Assembly: GCA_028293825.1 (NCBI GenBank)
Contig: JAQGNY010000007.1
Coordinates: forward strand, 55,402-119,401
Length of the DNA: 64,000 nt
Source: Verrucomicrobiaceae bacterium
GTDB taxonomy: Bacteria > Pseudomonadota > Gammaproteobacteria > Pseudomonadales > CAMLJR01
Direction of reading: 5' to 3'
Below, piece by piece: positions 1 through 8,428 of this stretch (positions are counted from its first letter, which is position 1; every line of letters begins with the position of its first letter). Under the pieces are notes generated by a model. The model saw nothing but the letters and a program-made list of their open reading frames with translations. It did not search any database and had not been told where the DNA came from. The position numbers and the translations under genes were made by a program.

Positions 1-85
1 CGCAATGGATGGAGTGTGTCGCGGGGCAATAAAATCAAATAAAATGAGGAGAAGGGCAGTCTATTCACGCTAAATGTCAGCGCAC

Positions 86-131
86 AAAAAGACGCCCCCG
101 CGAGCTTGCTGTTGCAAGCCACACGGAGGCG
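86..131 (-). terminator. Rho-independent terminator of the hemerythrin gene
   Basis: On the minus strand a strong stem-loop at 131-93 (GC-rich outer arm, inner GCTTGC/GCAAGC, loop AACA) is followed by a run of five T (complement of the A run at 86-90). It lies about 75 bp past the stop of the leftward hemerythrin gene, as expected for its terminator. Confidence 0.75.
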
Positions 132-203
132 TGAGGACGTACTTTTTAATCTTTACCTTTTTACAATATTCGAGCTTTTTAAAAGGCCTGTTCACAGTAA
201 CTA

Positions 204-722
204 CTAGTGCGCTACAAGTTTCTGCTTCAGCTCGGCTTTAAGCTGCTGTAATTCATCACCGAGAGCCACTATGTCGAGGTCGCTCTTTTTTACTTCGGGA
301 AACATTTCTTTTTCTTCTTCCTTGACGTGATGACTTACGTATTCCTGCAGCACTTTTACTTTCGCATCGTAGAATTCAGAATCCGGCGCTTCTTTTTGAA
401 TCTGCGCAATCAGCCACTTCAACGATGCGTGTTCGACTGCCGCTTCATTCACCAGATCCGTTCCATCGCCGAGCGCTTCTTTCACTTTCGGATAAAACGC
501 TTGTTCTTCGATGGCGGCGTGTACCGTTAATTCGTCGCAAATGTTTTTTGCGATCGCAACTTTTTTTGCTGATTTTTTTGATTTCTCATATTGCTCAAAT
601 AAATCTTCCACCAGACGATGATCCGCTTTCAGCAATGCGATCGCGTCATGGGGCGCCTTTGTAGTGGCGGTCTTAGCTGTGGTCTTGCTGTCGGTTTTGC
701 TGGCTGAACGTGGAGTTGTCAT
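204..722 (-). CDS. Hemerythrin HHE-domain protein
   Basis: A 172-residue soluble protein with a Lys/Thr-rich N-terminal tail (about 25 residues) and a hemerythrin-like HHE four-helix domain. Metal-ligand positions of a di-iron site are visible: HDAIALLKADHR near residue 25, HAAIEEQAFYP around 68, VEHASL around 97 and HHVKEEEKEMFP near 130. Such proteins bind O2 or NO, or buffer iron, and are often stress induced. The ATG at 722 has an AGAGGAAA ribosome site. It is monocistronic, with its own terminator downstream. The family is clear; the physiological ligand is not. Confidence 0.9.
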   Translation of the reverse strand: MTTPRSASKTDSKTTAKTATTKAPHDAIALLKADHRLVEDLFEQYEKSKKSAKKVAIAKNICDELTVHAAIEEQAFYPKVKEALGDGTDLVNEAAVEHASLKWLIAQIQKEAPDSEFYDAKVKVLQEYVSHHVKEEEKEMFPEVKKSDLDIVALGDELQQLKAELKQKLVAH

Positions 723-1122
723 GTTTATTTCCTCTAAGGTTTAAATTTTTTTGTGTTGCGCTAGATGCTTGTGGCTCTAGATAAATAGCAATGGCTATGC
801 CATAGCGTATGACCCCGCGCGGGACTAGCATCGCCGCGAACACCTTTCACAAAAAATAATTTTTTCCAAAAGGCCAATGGGTATTCCCTGTAAAAAGTGC
901 GGGACTACAACGTAAGCATGGAAAAAGTGCAGGCAAAAATCTCTATTTAGTTACCGAGAGAAGAAAGGGCTTGATGTAGCGCGGTGTTGTTATGGCTATT
1001 CGTCTAAATTAATATTCAATTTAAAAATTAGTTAGGTGGCAAAGCAATTGCGTGGCAACATTTGATTTCACAGGAATTAATTTATATACCAAATTGAATG
1101 TTCGCTAAAAAAAGGCTCTTCA
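723..1122. other. Intergenic region, no gene seen
   Basis: About 400 bp between the leftward hemerythrin gene and the rightward Nramp-like gene. It is AT-rich near 840-1080 and should hold both promoters. I see no convincing coding frame or structured element. Confidence 0.5.
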
Positions 1123-2517
1123 GTGATTAACAGTGGCGATACTTTCGATGCGGATGAATTAGTGCCGTTGCCAAGTGATGCAGCAATGCGCGTTGCCGAA
1201 GACAACCCAAATGAAGCCGATGAAGCTGGCATAAAGAAAAGAAAAGCTTCTGATAATTCTCCTTCGTTTAAAAAACACCAATCTTGGATAAAAAAAATAG
1301 GGCCCGGATTAATCACTGGCGCTGCGGACGACGACCCCAGCGGTATTGCGACCTATTCGCAGGCAGGAGTGTAATTTGGCTTCAACACGGTGTGGACGCT
1401 TTTTCTGACGTATCCGTTAATGGTGGGAATTCAGATTATCAGTGCGCGAATTGGTCGTGTCAGCGGGCAGGGCTTGGCCGGTAATATTCGCGAATATTAT
1501 CCAAGATGGCTGCTGTACACGCTGGTGGCGCTGCTAGTCATTGCGAACACGATTAACATCGCCGCGGATATTGCAGCGATGGGCGACGCCATTACATTGC
1601 TGGCCGGTGGTTCGACCCGGATTTATGCATTGTTTCTTGGCGTTATTTCGTTGGCTCTGCAAATTTTGATTCCCTACAACCGCTATGTACGCGTATTGAA
1701 ATGGCTAACGCTTGCTTTGCTGACATACATAGCGACTGCGTTTGTCGTTACCGTGCCATGGCTTCAAGTAATGCAAAGTACTGTGCTGCCAGAATGGTCA
1801 TGGAGGCCTGCGTATATCACTACCATCGTCGCTATTTTTGGCACCACCATTAGTCCGTATTTATTCTTCTGGCAGGCTTCGCAAGAGGTTGAAGAATTAA
1901 CCGCGCGTGGGCAAAAGCCGCTACGCGAAACTCCTACTAAAATGCCCAGCACCTTCCGTCGCATTAAAATCGATACATTAATTGGAATGGGCTTTTCCAA
2001 TCTCGTTGCCTTTTTTATTATGCTGACCGCCGCGGTAACATTGCGCACGCACGGTATCCATGAAATTAATTCTTCCGCCGATGCCGCAGAAGCATTGCGG
2101 CCAATCGCGGGCCAGTTGGCATTCTGGTTATTTAGCTTAGGGATCATCGGTACCGGGTTACTTGCGGTGCCAGTATTAGCCGGGTCGGCGGCCTACGCGA
2201 TGGCGGGTGCGTTTAACTGGCGCAGCAGTCTTGAAGATAAATTCGAAACGGCACGGCCGTTTTATTTGATCATCGCGTTGGCAACCTTAATTGGTACGGC
2301 ATTGTGTTTCACGCCGATCAATCCGATTAAGGCGTTGTATTGGAGCGCGGTAATCAATGGCGTAATTTCGGTGCCGATCATGGCCGTAATGATGTCGATG
2401 GCTTCACGCAAAGAAATCATGGGCCAGTTCGTTATCGGAAATCGATTAAAAACATTGGGTTGGTTGTGCACTGGCGCAATGACCGTTGCCGTCATCGCAA
2501 TGTTTTGTTTTCAATGA
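1123..2517 (+). pseudogene. Nramp-family divalent metal transporter interrupted by one in-frame stop
   Basis: Reads as one continuous Nramp/MntH-type transporter of about 464 codons, except for a TAA at 1372-1374. Upstream, 83 residues from a GTG start end in GPGLITGAADDDPSGIATYS, the TM1 region with the family's DPS/DPG metal motif. Directly after the stop the same frame continues with FGFNTVWTLFLTYPLM and ten or so hydrophobic segments to 2517. Relatives usually have Gln (CAA/CAG) near this place, so a single C-to-T change would explain the stop. The downstream part could restart at GTG 1390, but it would lack the metal-binding half of TM1. A sequencing error, stop-codon readthrough or true decay are all possible. 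The role if intact would be Mn2+/Fe2+ uptake. Confidence 0.8.
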
Positions 2518-2610
2518 TTTTTTTTTTTAAGACACGCTGGCGCAGCGATATCAGGAAGGAGGAGTATTTGAATTAAATGTTATGGATAGATTGAAGGTTT
2601 TTTATTTATA

Positions 2611-2646
2611 GCGCGGTACAGCTAACCATTACTGCATGTGCCGCGC
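2611..2646. terminator. Hairpin between convergent genes
   Basis: GCGCGG at 2611 pairs with CCGCGC ending at 2646, extended by three more pairs. It lies between the convergent Nramp-like and VOC genes. No clear T run follows, so its terminator role is only likely. Confidence 0.4.
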
Positions 2647-2659
2647 CTATGTTTCAATC

Positions 2660-3016
2660 TTATGATGCAATAGAGTCGGTTAACGCTTGTGCGAACACCA
2701 GTTGATTGCCGTCGGGATCTTTAACGATGACGGTTTTGACCAGCGGACTGTCATTTTCCCAGCCTGGTGAAATTGCTTTAGCGCTTAATTCGAAAACTTC
2801 ATCGTCAAGGCTCTCCACGCAAAGCGTCACTGATGATGAGCCGGCACGATCTCGATCCTGAAATATTTGAATCCATCCACCGTTGGGAAATTTCCATTCC
2901 GCCACTTCCGGCATCGGGCGCGAATCGGCAGCGCGATTGAATAATTGCTGATACCAAACAAGGGCGGAGTCGAGGTCGTTGACTGCTATTCCTGCGAGGG
3001 CGTTGTTAATGGCCAT
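2660..3016 (-). CDS. VOC-family (glyoxalase/bleomycin-resistance fold) protein
   Basis: A protein of about 118 residues with the VOC fold pattern: an N-terminal stretch (GIAVNDLDSALVWYQQLF), a central W-x-Q-I-F-Q strand and a C-terminal KDPDGNQLVFAQ signature. The single domain suggests a metal-dependent lyase, dioxygenase or binding protein acting as a dimer; the substrate cannot be told. Two ATG codons lie close together (3022 and 3016). The GGGAG ribosome site touches the first one and is 6 nt from the second, so 3016 is preferred. Confidence 0.8.
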   Translation of the reverse strand: MAINNALAGIAVNDLDSALVWYQQLFNRAADSRPMPEVAEWKFPNGGWIQIFQDRDRAGSSSVTLCVESLDDEVFELSAKAISPGWENDSPLVKTVIVKDPDGNQLVFAQALTDSIAS

Positions 3017-3095
3017 ATACATCTCCCACTGTATTAATTATCTACGGCGCAATCTCTTCATTGTTCTCTTAGGTTTTGCTTCGGGGTTCTGTCTT

Positions 3096-4049
3096 TTACT
3101 TAGACGCTGCTTTACGTTTTGGCACCGGTTTTTTACTCTTAGTTGCGGATTTTTTTGACGGCGCTTTCAGTTTTTCATTTTCATTTGATTTAATGGATTT
3201 TGTCGGTTTTTTAGCGGCTTTACGCTGAGGTTTTTCTTTACTCGATTTTCCATTTCCACTCTGCAAGCTCTTTTTAAGCAATGCCATAAAATCTACAACA
3301 TTGGTCGCAGCTTCGGTAGGTTCATCGGCATCTTCATCTTCATGAATAAGACCTTTTTTGCTGGCGAGTTGCTTTTCCACTAGCTCGGACAATCGCTGAC
3401 GATGATCGTCGATGTAACTTTCTGGATTCCAAGGCACGCTCATGGTATCGATTAGCTGTGTCGCCATATCGATTTCTGCCTTGGTAATTCTAAATTTTTT
3501 CAAATCAGTTTCGGGAAATTCAAACTCGTCAGGCGAAACTACTTCCTGTGCAAAGCGCAATAAGTTCAGCACTAACATGCGGTCGATGGCCAACACCGCG
3601 CACAAATAACGGCGCGTGCGAATAATGACGTGGCCGATGCCGACACGTTGTGTGTTCTGCAGAATTTCGCGTAATAAGACGTAGCCTTTCTCCGCTTTTT
3701 TACCTGGCAATAAATAATAAGGTTTTTCGAAATAAAGCGGGGTGATCGAATCTCGTTCGACAAACGCCGCGATTTCAATTGTTTCCTTACCTTCCGGTGC
3801 CGCTTTCGCTATTTCTTCTTTGCTGAGTACGACGTAATTGCCTTTCTCATACTCAAACGCCTGCACGATATTTTTCCACGGCACTTCTTCGCCAGTTTCA
3901 GAGTTGACGCGCTCGTATCGGATGGGCTTATTCGTGCGGCTGTCGATCATGCGAAAGTGCAAATCGACGCGTTTTTCAGCAGATTGCAAGCTCACCGGAA
4001 CATTCAACAAACCGAACGATATAATTCCATTCCAGATAGGGCGCGCCAT
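3096..4049 (-). CDS. ku: Ku protein, DNA double-strand-break end binding
   Basis: A 317-residue bacterial Ku. The N-terminus (MARPIWNGIISFGLLNVPVS) and the beta-barrel core (RMIDSRTNKPIRYERVN, ITPLYFEKPYYLLPGKKAEKG) are typical. After about residue 255 follows a long Lys-rich tail (repeats of KKP/KSK) of the kind that helps DNA sliding and ligase recruitment. Ku homodimers bind DNA ends in non-homologous end joining and normally recruit LigD. No ligD lies in this window, so the partner must be elsewhere or another ligase is used. The start at 4049 has an AGAAGAGA ribosome site. Confidence 0.95.
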   Translation of the reverse strand: MARPIWNGIISFGLLNVPVSLQSAEKRVDLHFRMIDSRTNKPIRYERVNSETGEEVPWKNIVQAFEYEKGNYVVLSKEEIAKAAPEGKETIEIAAFVERDSITPLYFEKPYYLLPGKKAEKGYVLLREILQNTQRVGIGHVIIRTRRYLCAVLAIDRMLVLNLLRFAQEVVSPDEFEFPETDLKKFRITKAEIDMATQLIDTMSVPWNPESYIDDHRQRLSELVEKQLASKKGLIHEDEDADEPTEAATNVVDFMALLKKSLQSGNGKSSKEKPQRKAAKKPTKSIKSNENEKLKAPSKKSATKSKKPVPKRKAASK

Positions 4050-4098
4050 AACTATTTTCTCTTCTAATCAATAGCTCTTCTAGCCTGTGTTCTAACCA

Positions 4099-4608
4099 CT
4101 AAGCTTCAGCACTGCTGGTAATATCGTCAGCGCCGGCTTCTTTAAATATATCTTTGGCGCGACTGCGCTCCTTGCTGTCTTCGGTGTGAACCGAAATCAA
4201 AATGTTGCCGGAGCGAATTTTTTCTTCGTAGCGTTTTGCTTCGAATTCTGGGATGCCCAGACCCACTAAGCCGCCGAGCACTCCGCCTGTTGCTCCACCG
4301 ATAGCAGCGCCGCTAAGTGCCGCGACAATTGGACCCGCTGCGATAAATGGGCCCACGCCTGGAATGGCAATCGCCCCAATACCTGCAACCCAACCGAGAA
4401 TTGCGCCGATACCCATGCCAGCAACACCGCCGGTCGCTGCGCCTTCCGGTGCTTTAGTGTTGTGCTCATGTGCGAAATCATGTGTGCCCTGCTTATCTGG
4501 GAACAACACGGAAATGTCATTATTCGAGAAGCCGCCAACGCGCAATGTTTCAACGATCGACTCGGCTTGTTGAACGGATTTTGCGATGCAATATACGGAG
4601 CGTTTCAT
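4099..4608 (-). CDS. Glycine-zipper general stress protein (DUF1269/YflT-like)
   Basis: 169 residues. The first about 45 residues resemble the general-stress 17M fold (SVQQAESIVETLRVGGFSNNDISVLFPD). The middle, about 55-120, is a Gly/Ala-rich hydrophobic glycine-zipper segment (GGVAGMGIGAILGWVAG, GAAIGGATGGVLGGLVG) able to insert in membranes. The tail (RYEEKIRSGNILISVHTED) is a small alpha/beta module. AGGAGA precedes the ATG. The tail of a closely similar gene lies at the right end of this window (63802-64000). The function is unknown beyond stress association in the family. Confidence 0.75.
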   Translation of the reverse strand: MKRSVYCIAKSVQQAESIVETLRVGGFSNNDISVLFPDKQGTHDFAHEHNTKAPEGAATGGVAGMGIGAILGWVAGIGAIAIPGVGPFIAAGPIVAALSGAAIGGATGGVLGGLVGLGIPEFEAKRYEEKIRSGNILISVHTEDSKERSRAKDIFKEAGADDITSSAEA

Positions 4609-4691
4609 GGTGGTTCTCCTAAAAAATCGTGTGTGCGTTCAGTTTTTGATTATTTAATTAAATTAGCTCGCAGTAGTTCCAAATCGCTCAA

Positions 4692-5105
4692 CTAACCTTT
4701 GATACTGATTTGGTTTTCCACGCGCGTAACACCGGGCGTAGCCTTCGCTACTTTTTCGATGTGACCTTTTTCTGCCGCGCTATCGACCGGCCCGCGTAAA
4801 GTCACTACACCACTGCGCACAATTACTTTGATGTTTTGCGCATTGGTGGACAAATTGCTGTCACCCGTGAGTGAGCTGCGTACGGCTGCAACAATTTTCA
4901 AATCGGCTGGATCATTAGATTGATCGAGTGGTGTCAATGCCGACGTATCGTGCGCATTGCGTTTAGTGTTATCAGCATCGGGATCGGTTGCCGCGTGCGT
5001 TAATGACGCAGGAACTGCGATAGCCGAAAGCAGCAAATAGAAATAACCGCTGCGCAGTATTCGATTTCTGCGGCTGCGTATAACTCGCATTTTTGATTTA
5101 TTCAT
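4692..5105 (-). CDS. BON-domain periplasmic protein
   Basis: 137 residues from ATG 5105 (TGAGGAT ribosome site); an upstream in-frame extension to 5171 is less likely. A basic N-terminus and a hydrophobic segment ending in ASLTHAA form a signal peptide. After an Asp/Asn-rich linker comes one BON domain (about residues 70-137: IVAAVRSSLTGD, NIKVIVRSGVVTLRGPVDS, GVTRVENQISIKG). OsmY-type BON proteins are periplasmic osmotic or envelope stress factors that bind phospholipid. It forms a leftward stress cluster with the glycine-zipper gene and ku. Confidence 0.85.
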   Translation of the reverse strand: MNKSKMRVIRSRRNRILRSGYFYLLLSAIAVPASLTHAATDPDADNTKRNAHDTSALTPLDQSNDPADLKIVAAVRSSLTGDSNLSTNAQNIKVIVRSGVVTLRGPVDSAAEKGHIEKVAKATPGVTRVENQISIKG

Positions 5106-5388
5106 TTTTAAAATCCTCAGTGTGCGATCGTGTGCTTCACGGTAAATTGTTCGGCACATTCTTGAGAGCAAGCGCTATGCCACACTAAGGCTCTATTGAA
5201 GAGGGTTGATTTTGTTGGGGATTTGGCGGGAATTAATTGTGAAAAATATGCAAAATTAAATATGTGCAGAAAAAATTCGCGGAAGTTTGAAATAATTGCG
5301 GCGCAATTTTTTAGAAAGAAATGCTGAAGATGGATATTAATGAAGGAAGGTATTAATAAAGTAAGTCACTTCGGAAGCTAGCTTAGGA

Positions 5389-7263
5389 TTACTCAAGCAT
5401 TCCACCGTATTGAAACGGATCGTAACGCGATTCGAGCATTACGATCCATGCCGTGGAGCAGACGCTAGGCAGCGGATTGGCGAACCAGCCGAATGGAATC
5501 AAATAGCGTTTACTGGCGTAGAGAAATGAATACGGCGAGGCTATGTTTAGCTGATTGTAGTTAGAGGGCTTGTCGGGAAAATTGGTTTTCAAATAATTAT
5601 CGGCACGCAAGTTTTGTACGCCGATTAGCATTGACTGCTCGTCGCTTGTTATCGACGCGATATATTTTTTTGTTTCGGCGTAGTGAGGCGAGCTTTGCGG
5701 GATCGTTTGATAGTACGCAAGCATGCTGCGCAGCATATTAATCGCACCCGCTGTCCATTCCGCGGACATGATTCCCTGGCGATAGTGCTGTGTAGCATCG
5801 ATACCGTTGCCATCGACATTGGAGTAACCCACGCCCCAAAGCGTTTTTTCCAAGCCATAGCCGCCCCATGCTTTCAATTGCTGCCAATTTTTATAGGCAG
5901 CCCCAAAGCCAAACCATGCATCGATTTGTTGAGCGCCCAGTACGGCAATGCCCCAGGTATTTACATCAACCGCTTTCGTTGCAGTACTCGCAATCCACGG
6001 GCTTTTACCGGCTGGATCATTTGCCAACCCGCCTTGAACAAACTCACCGTTTTGCCACGCGGCGTTTTTAAAAAAATAGAGCAAGCCCGCAGTCGATCTA
6101 TTCGGCGCTAATTTACCGCCATTAATCATGGTGTTGATTAAATGCAGCACATCATTAATTGCGGCTCTGTCGACACCGGTTAATTTTATATCGTGCGCAA
6201 GTTCAGCCGTTAATGTCGCGTGTAGAATTTTTAAACCTGCGTACAGAGAAAAATTATTTTCGACGGCGACTTCGTGAGGATTTACCAACTCATCGCCTTG
6301 GTTTCGAACTGTTCCCGCCGGCGCGTAGTAGACAGCCCCGAGCGCTGATTGCATTGCTGCAAAGGTCGGCAATATCGCTAGTGCGTTTTGCACGGCTAGA
6401 TCCTGATAAGGAACAAAATCAGATTTTTTTTCGATCACGTGGTGAATATAGGCCGCTTGTAACGGCCCGATTAAAAACGCCCAGGCATTTTCGCCGGTGA
6501 TTGGCTTCCAGTCGGTCCAAGTGACTTTGCCGGGCTGATATGCAGAGTTGAGTGCTGGCAGATCCTTAGCGGTAATCCATGCGGCATAGGGCGAACCGAA
6601 CAGCGGATCGGTCGACAACCAATCGCGCGCCACTGTGCGAAAAGTAAAAGCTTGTTGCGGATCGGAAATTACCTGCCGATTGTAAATAAATACATTGCCG
6701 GCGGTGGTCGCACGATTTTGATTAGCGGCGGGATGACTGGCATTGCCGTTGTAACCTTCGCGCAATAATAGATTCTGATTGCTGATTAGTGCGTACGCGT
6801 CTTGGTTATTTGGCAGTGGTAATCGAGTGCTTGCGTGGCCGAGCATTACCGCAATTTGCCACGTGGCCGCATCGTAAATATTGGTACCGTTATGGGTATT
6901 GACGCGCTCGGTTTGCAGATCGCCGGCCGCACTTTTTTGCGGAGTGAGCGCATAAGTTTGCGCATTATAAATATCAAGCACGGTGCAATCATTGCCCTGC
7001 AAGTGACAGACATAGTCGCCCCAATACGCCGGCGTATCGACGAAACTCAGCGGTAATCGTAGCCCTGCTAGTTTGCCTGCGGTCGCAGTGTAAAGCGCGC
7101 CGCCGGTGCTGTCGCGCTCAGTGACGAGAAAGCGATAACTGCCGGCCAGATCGGTCTGCATACTCCGAGCACCCTGCGCCGGCTGCACCATCAATAGTGT
7201 TGTCGATACTATCGCGGGCAACCACAGCGCTTTAAACAAATAGCGGTGTGTAATTTTTTTCAC
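5389..7263 (-). CDS. Large secreted protein of unknown function
   Basis: 624 residues from a GTG start (AGGCGATC upstream). The first about 32 residues form a signal peptide ending PAQGA. The body is rich in Trp, Tyr, Asn and Ala, with helical stretches (ENAWAFLIGPLQAAYIHH, VENNFSLYAGLKILHATL, SAEWTAGAINMLRSMLAYY). It ends in a segment with SKRYLIPFGWFANPLPS, then a Trp-rich and acidic tail. The helix pairs and aromatic content recall alpha/alpha-barrel glycoside hydrolases or lyases, but I do not recognise a family and no catalytic pair can be assigned. It is flanked by intergenic regions and appears monocistronic. A periplasmic or extracellular carbohydrate-active role is only a guess. Confidence 0.6.
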   Translation of the reverse strand: MKKITHRYLFKALWLPAIVSTTLLMVQPAQGARSMQTDLAGSYRFLVTERDSTGGALYTATAGKLAGLRLPLSFVDTPAYWGDYVCHLQGNDCTVLDIYNAQTYALTPQKSAAGDLQTERVNTHNGTNIYDAATWQIAVMLGHASTRLPLPNNQDAYALISNQNLLLREGYNGNASHPAANQNRATTAGNVFIYNRQVISDPQQAFTFRTVARDWLSTDPLFGSPYAAWITAKDLPALNSAYQPGKVTWTDWKPITGENAWAFLIGPLQAAYIHHVIEKKSDFVPYQDLAVQNALAILPTFAAMQSALGAVYYAPAGTVRNQGDELVNPHEVAVENNFSLYAGLKILHATLTAELAHDIKLTGVDRAAINDVLHLINTMINGGKLAPNRSTAGLLYFFKNAAWQNGEFVQGGLANDPAGKSPWIASTATKAVDVNTWGIAVLGAQQIDAWFGFGAAYKNWQQLKAWGGYGLEKTLWGVGYSNVDGNGIDATQHYRQGIMSAEWTAGAINMLRSMLAYYQTIPQSSPHYAETKKYIASITSDEQSMLIGVQNLRADNYLKTNFPDKPSNYNQLNIASPYSFLYASKRYLIPFGWFANPLPSVCSTAWIVMLESRYDPFQYGGMLE

Positions 7264-7594
7264 AAGATCGCCTAATTAAATCCTTCCGAGAGGTCGAACC
7301 ATTCGCAGTCCTCTTCTATAAGCCCAGCGCATGATTTATTAGCTTCTCTCCGCTTGGATAGCTTAAAGGGAATTATGAAGTGGGTAGGAGGGCGAGATTC
7401 ACTGCCGACAATTTAGTGCGGTTAAGTCAAAGCGGTCAATGAGGCGCGGGCAGTGAAGGCCTTGGGCGGGATGACGATACTTTTTGATCGAGTATCAGAA
7501 CGAGTAAAAATTGATCGAAAGATAGGCCACTCTGACTCTTTACATTCCGGCACTTAGGTTGCATGTTGATTTACGGTATTAACAGGGCGGTGTT
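7264..7594. other. Intergenic region between divergent genes
   Basis: About 330 bp between the leftward secreted protein and the rightward HAD gene. It must carry both promoters. No coding frame or clear operator recognised. Confidence 0.4.
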
Positions 7595-8308
7595 ATGGTT
7601 TCGAGCGAACACAATCATCAAGAAGCGGCGCAACAAGATCTCATATTTCTGTTTGACGTCGATAATACGCTGCTCGACAACGACAGCGTGTTGCGCGAAT
7701 GGCATGCACATATCGAACAGAAAATCGGCCCCGAGAATGCAAAGCGCTATTGGGATATCCATAACGAATTGCGCGATAGTCTCGGCTATGTCGATTATTT
7801 AGGTGCGCTGCAGCGGTTCCGCTTGGAACGGTTGGACGCCCCTGCGGTGTTATGGCTATCGACCTATCTGCTCAACTATCCATTGTCGAAGCATTTATTT
7901 AATGACGCACTCGCGGTGCTGCAACACTGCCGAGGTTTTGGCGAAACCGCGATTCTTTCCGATGGTGATGCTGTCTTGCAGCCGCACAAAATTCAAAGCA
8001 CGGGATTATTGGCGGCAGTAGAGGGGCGCGTCCTGATTTATGTGCACAAGGAGCGGATGCTCGACGAAATGCAGCAGCATTTTCCTGCACGTCACTATGT
8101 GATGGTCGACGACAAACCGAATATTTTGGCGGCGATGAAGCAGGTGCTGGGTTCGCGCTTGACCACGGTTTTTCCGCAGCAGGGTCATTATGCGCTCGAC
8201 CCTGCTAATGTTTCTGCCTATCCTAACGCCGATATTACCGTGGCTAATATTGGCGATTTGCTGCAGTACGATAAAGCGGCATTTTTAAACGCAGCGCAGA
8301 CGCAATAA
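7595..8308 (+). CDS. HAD-superfamily hydrolase
   Basis: 237 residues. Motif I FDVDNTLLDND (nucleophile Asp and DxDxT-like) is near residue 24, motif II SDGD near 129 and motif IV VDDKPN near 169, with a helical cap between about 35 and 110. HAD enzymes are Mg-dependent phosphatases, often on sugar phosphates. It sits directly upstream of phosphoglucomutase and phosphoketolase on the same strand (gaps 120 and 113 bp), so a sugar-phosphate substrate is plausible. The reaction itself is not shown. Confidence 0.8.
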   Translation: MVSSEHNHQEAAQQDLIFLFDVDNTLLDNDSVLREWHAHIEQKIGPENAKRYWDIHNELRDSLGYVDYLGALQRFRLERLDAPAVLWLSTYLLNYPLSKHLFNDALAVLQHCRGFGETAILSDGDAVLQPHKIQSTGLLAAVEGRVLIYVHKERMLDEMQQHFPARHYVMVDDKPNILAAMKQVLGSRLTTVFPQQGHYALDPANVSAYPNADITVANIGDLLQYDKAAFLNAAQTQ

Positions 8309-8428
8309 TTCGAAAGACACAGTTTGAAATCAATCGCGCGAATTAAATTTCGATAACACTCAAAGATCAATTTTTATTTTTGTAATAATTTTTTATCACG
8401 ATGCAAGCGAAAACTTAGAGGCCAATGT

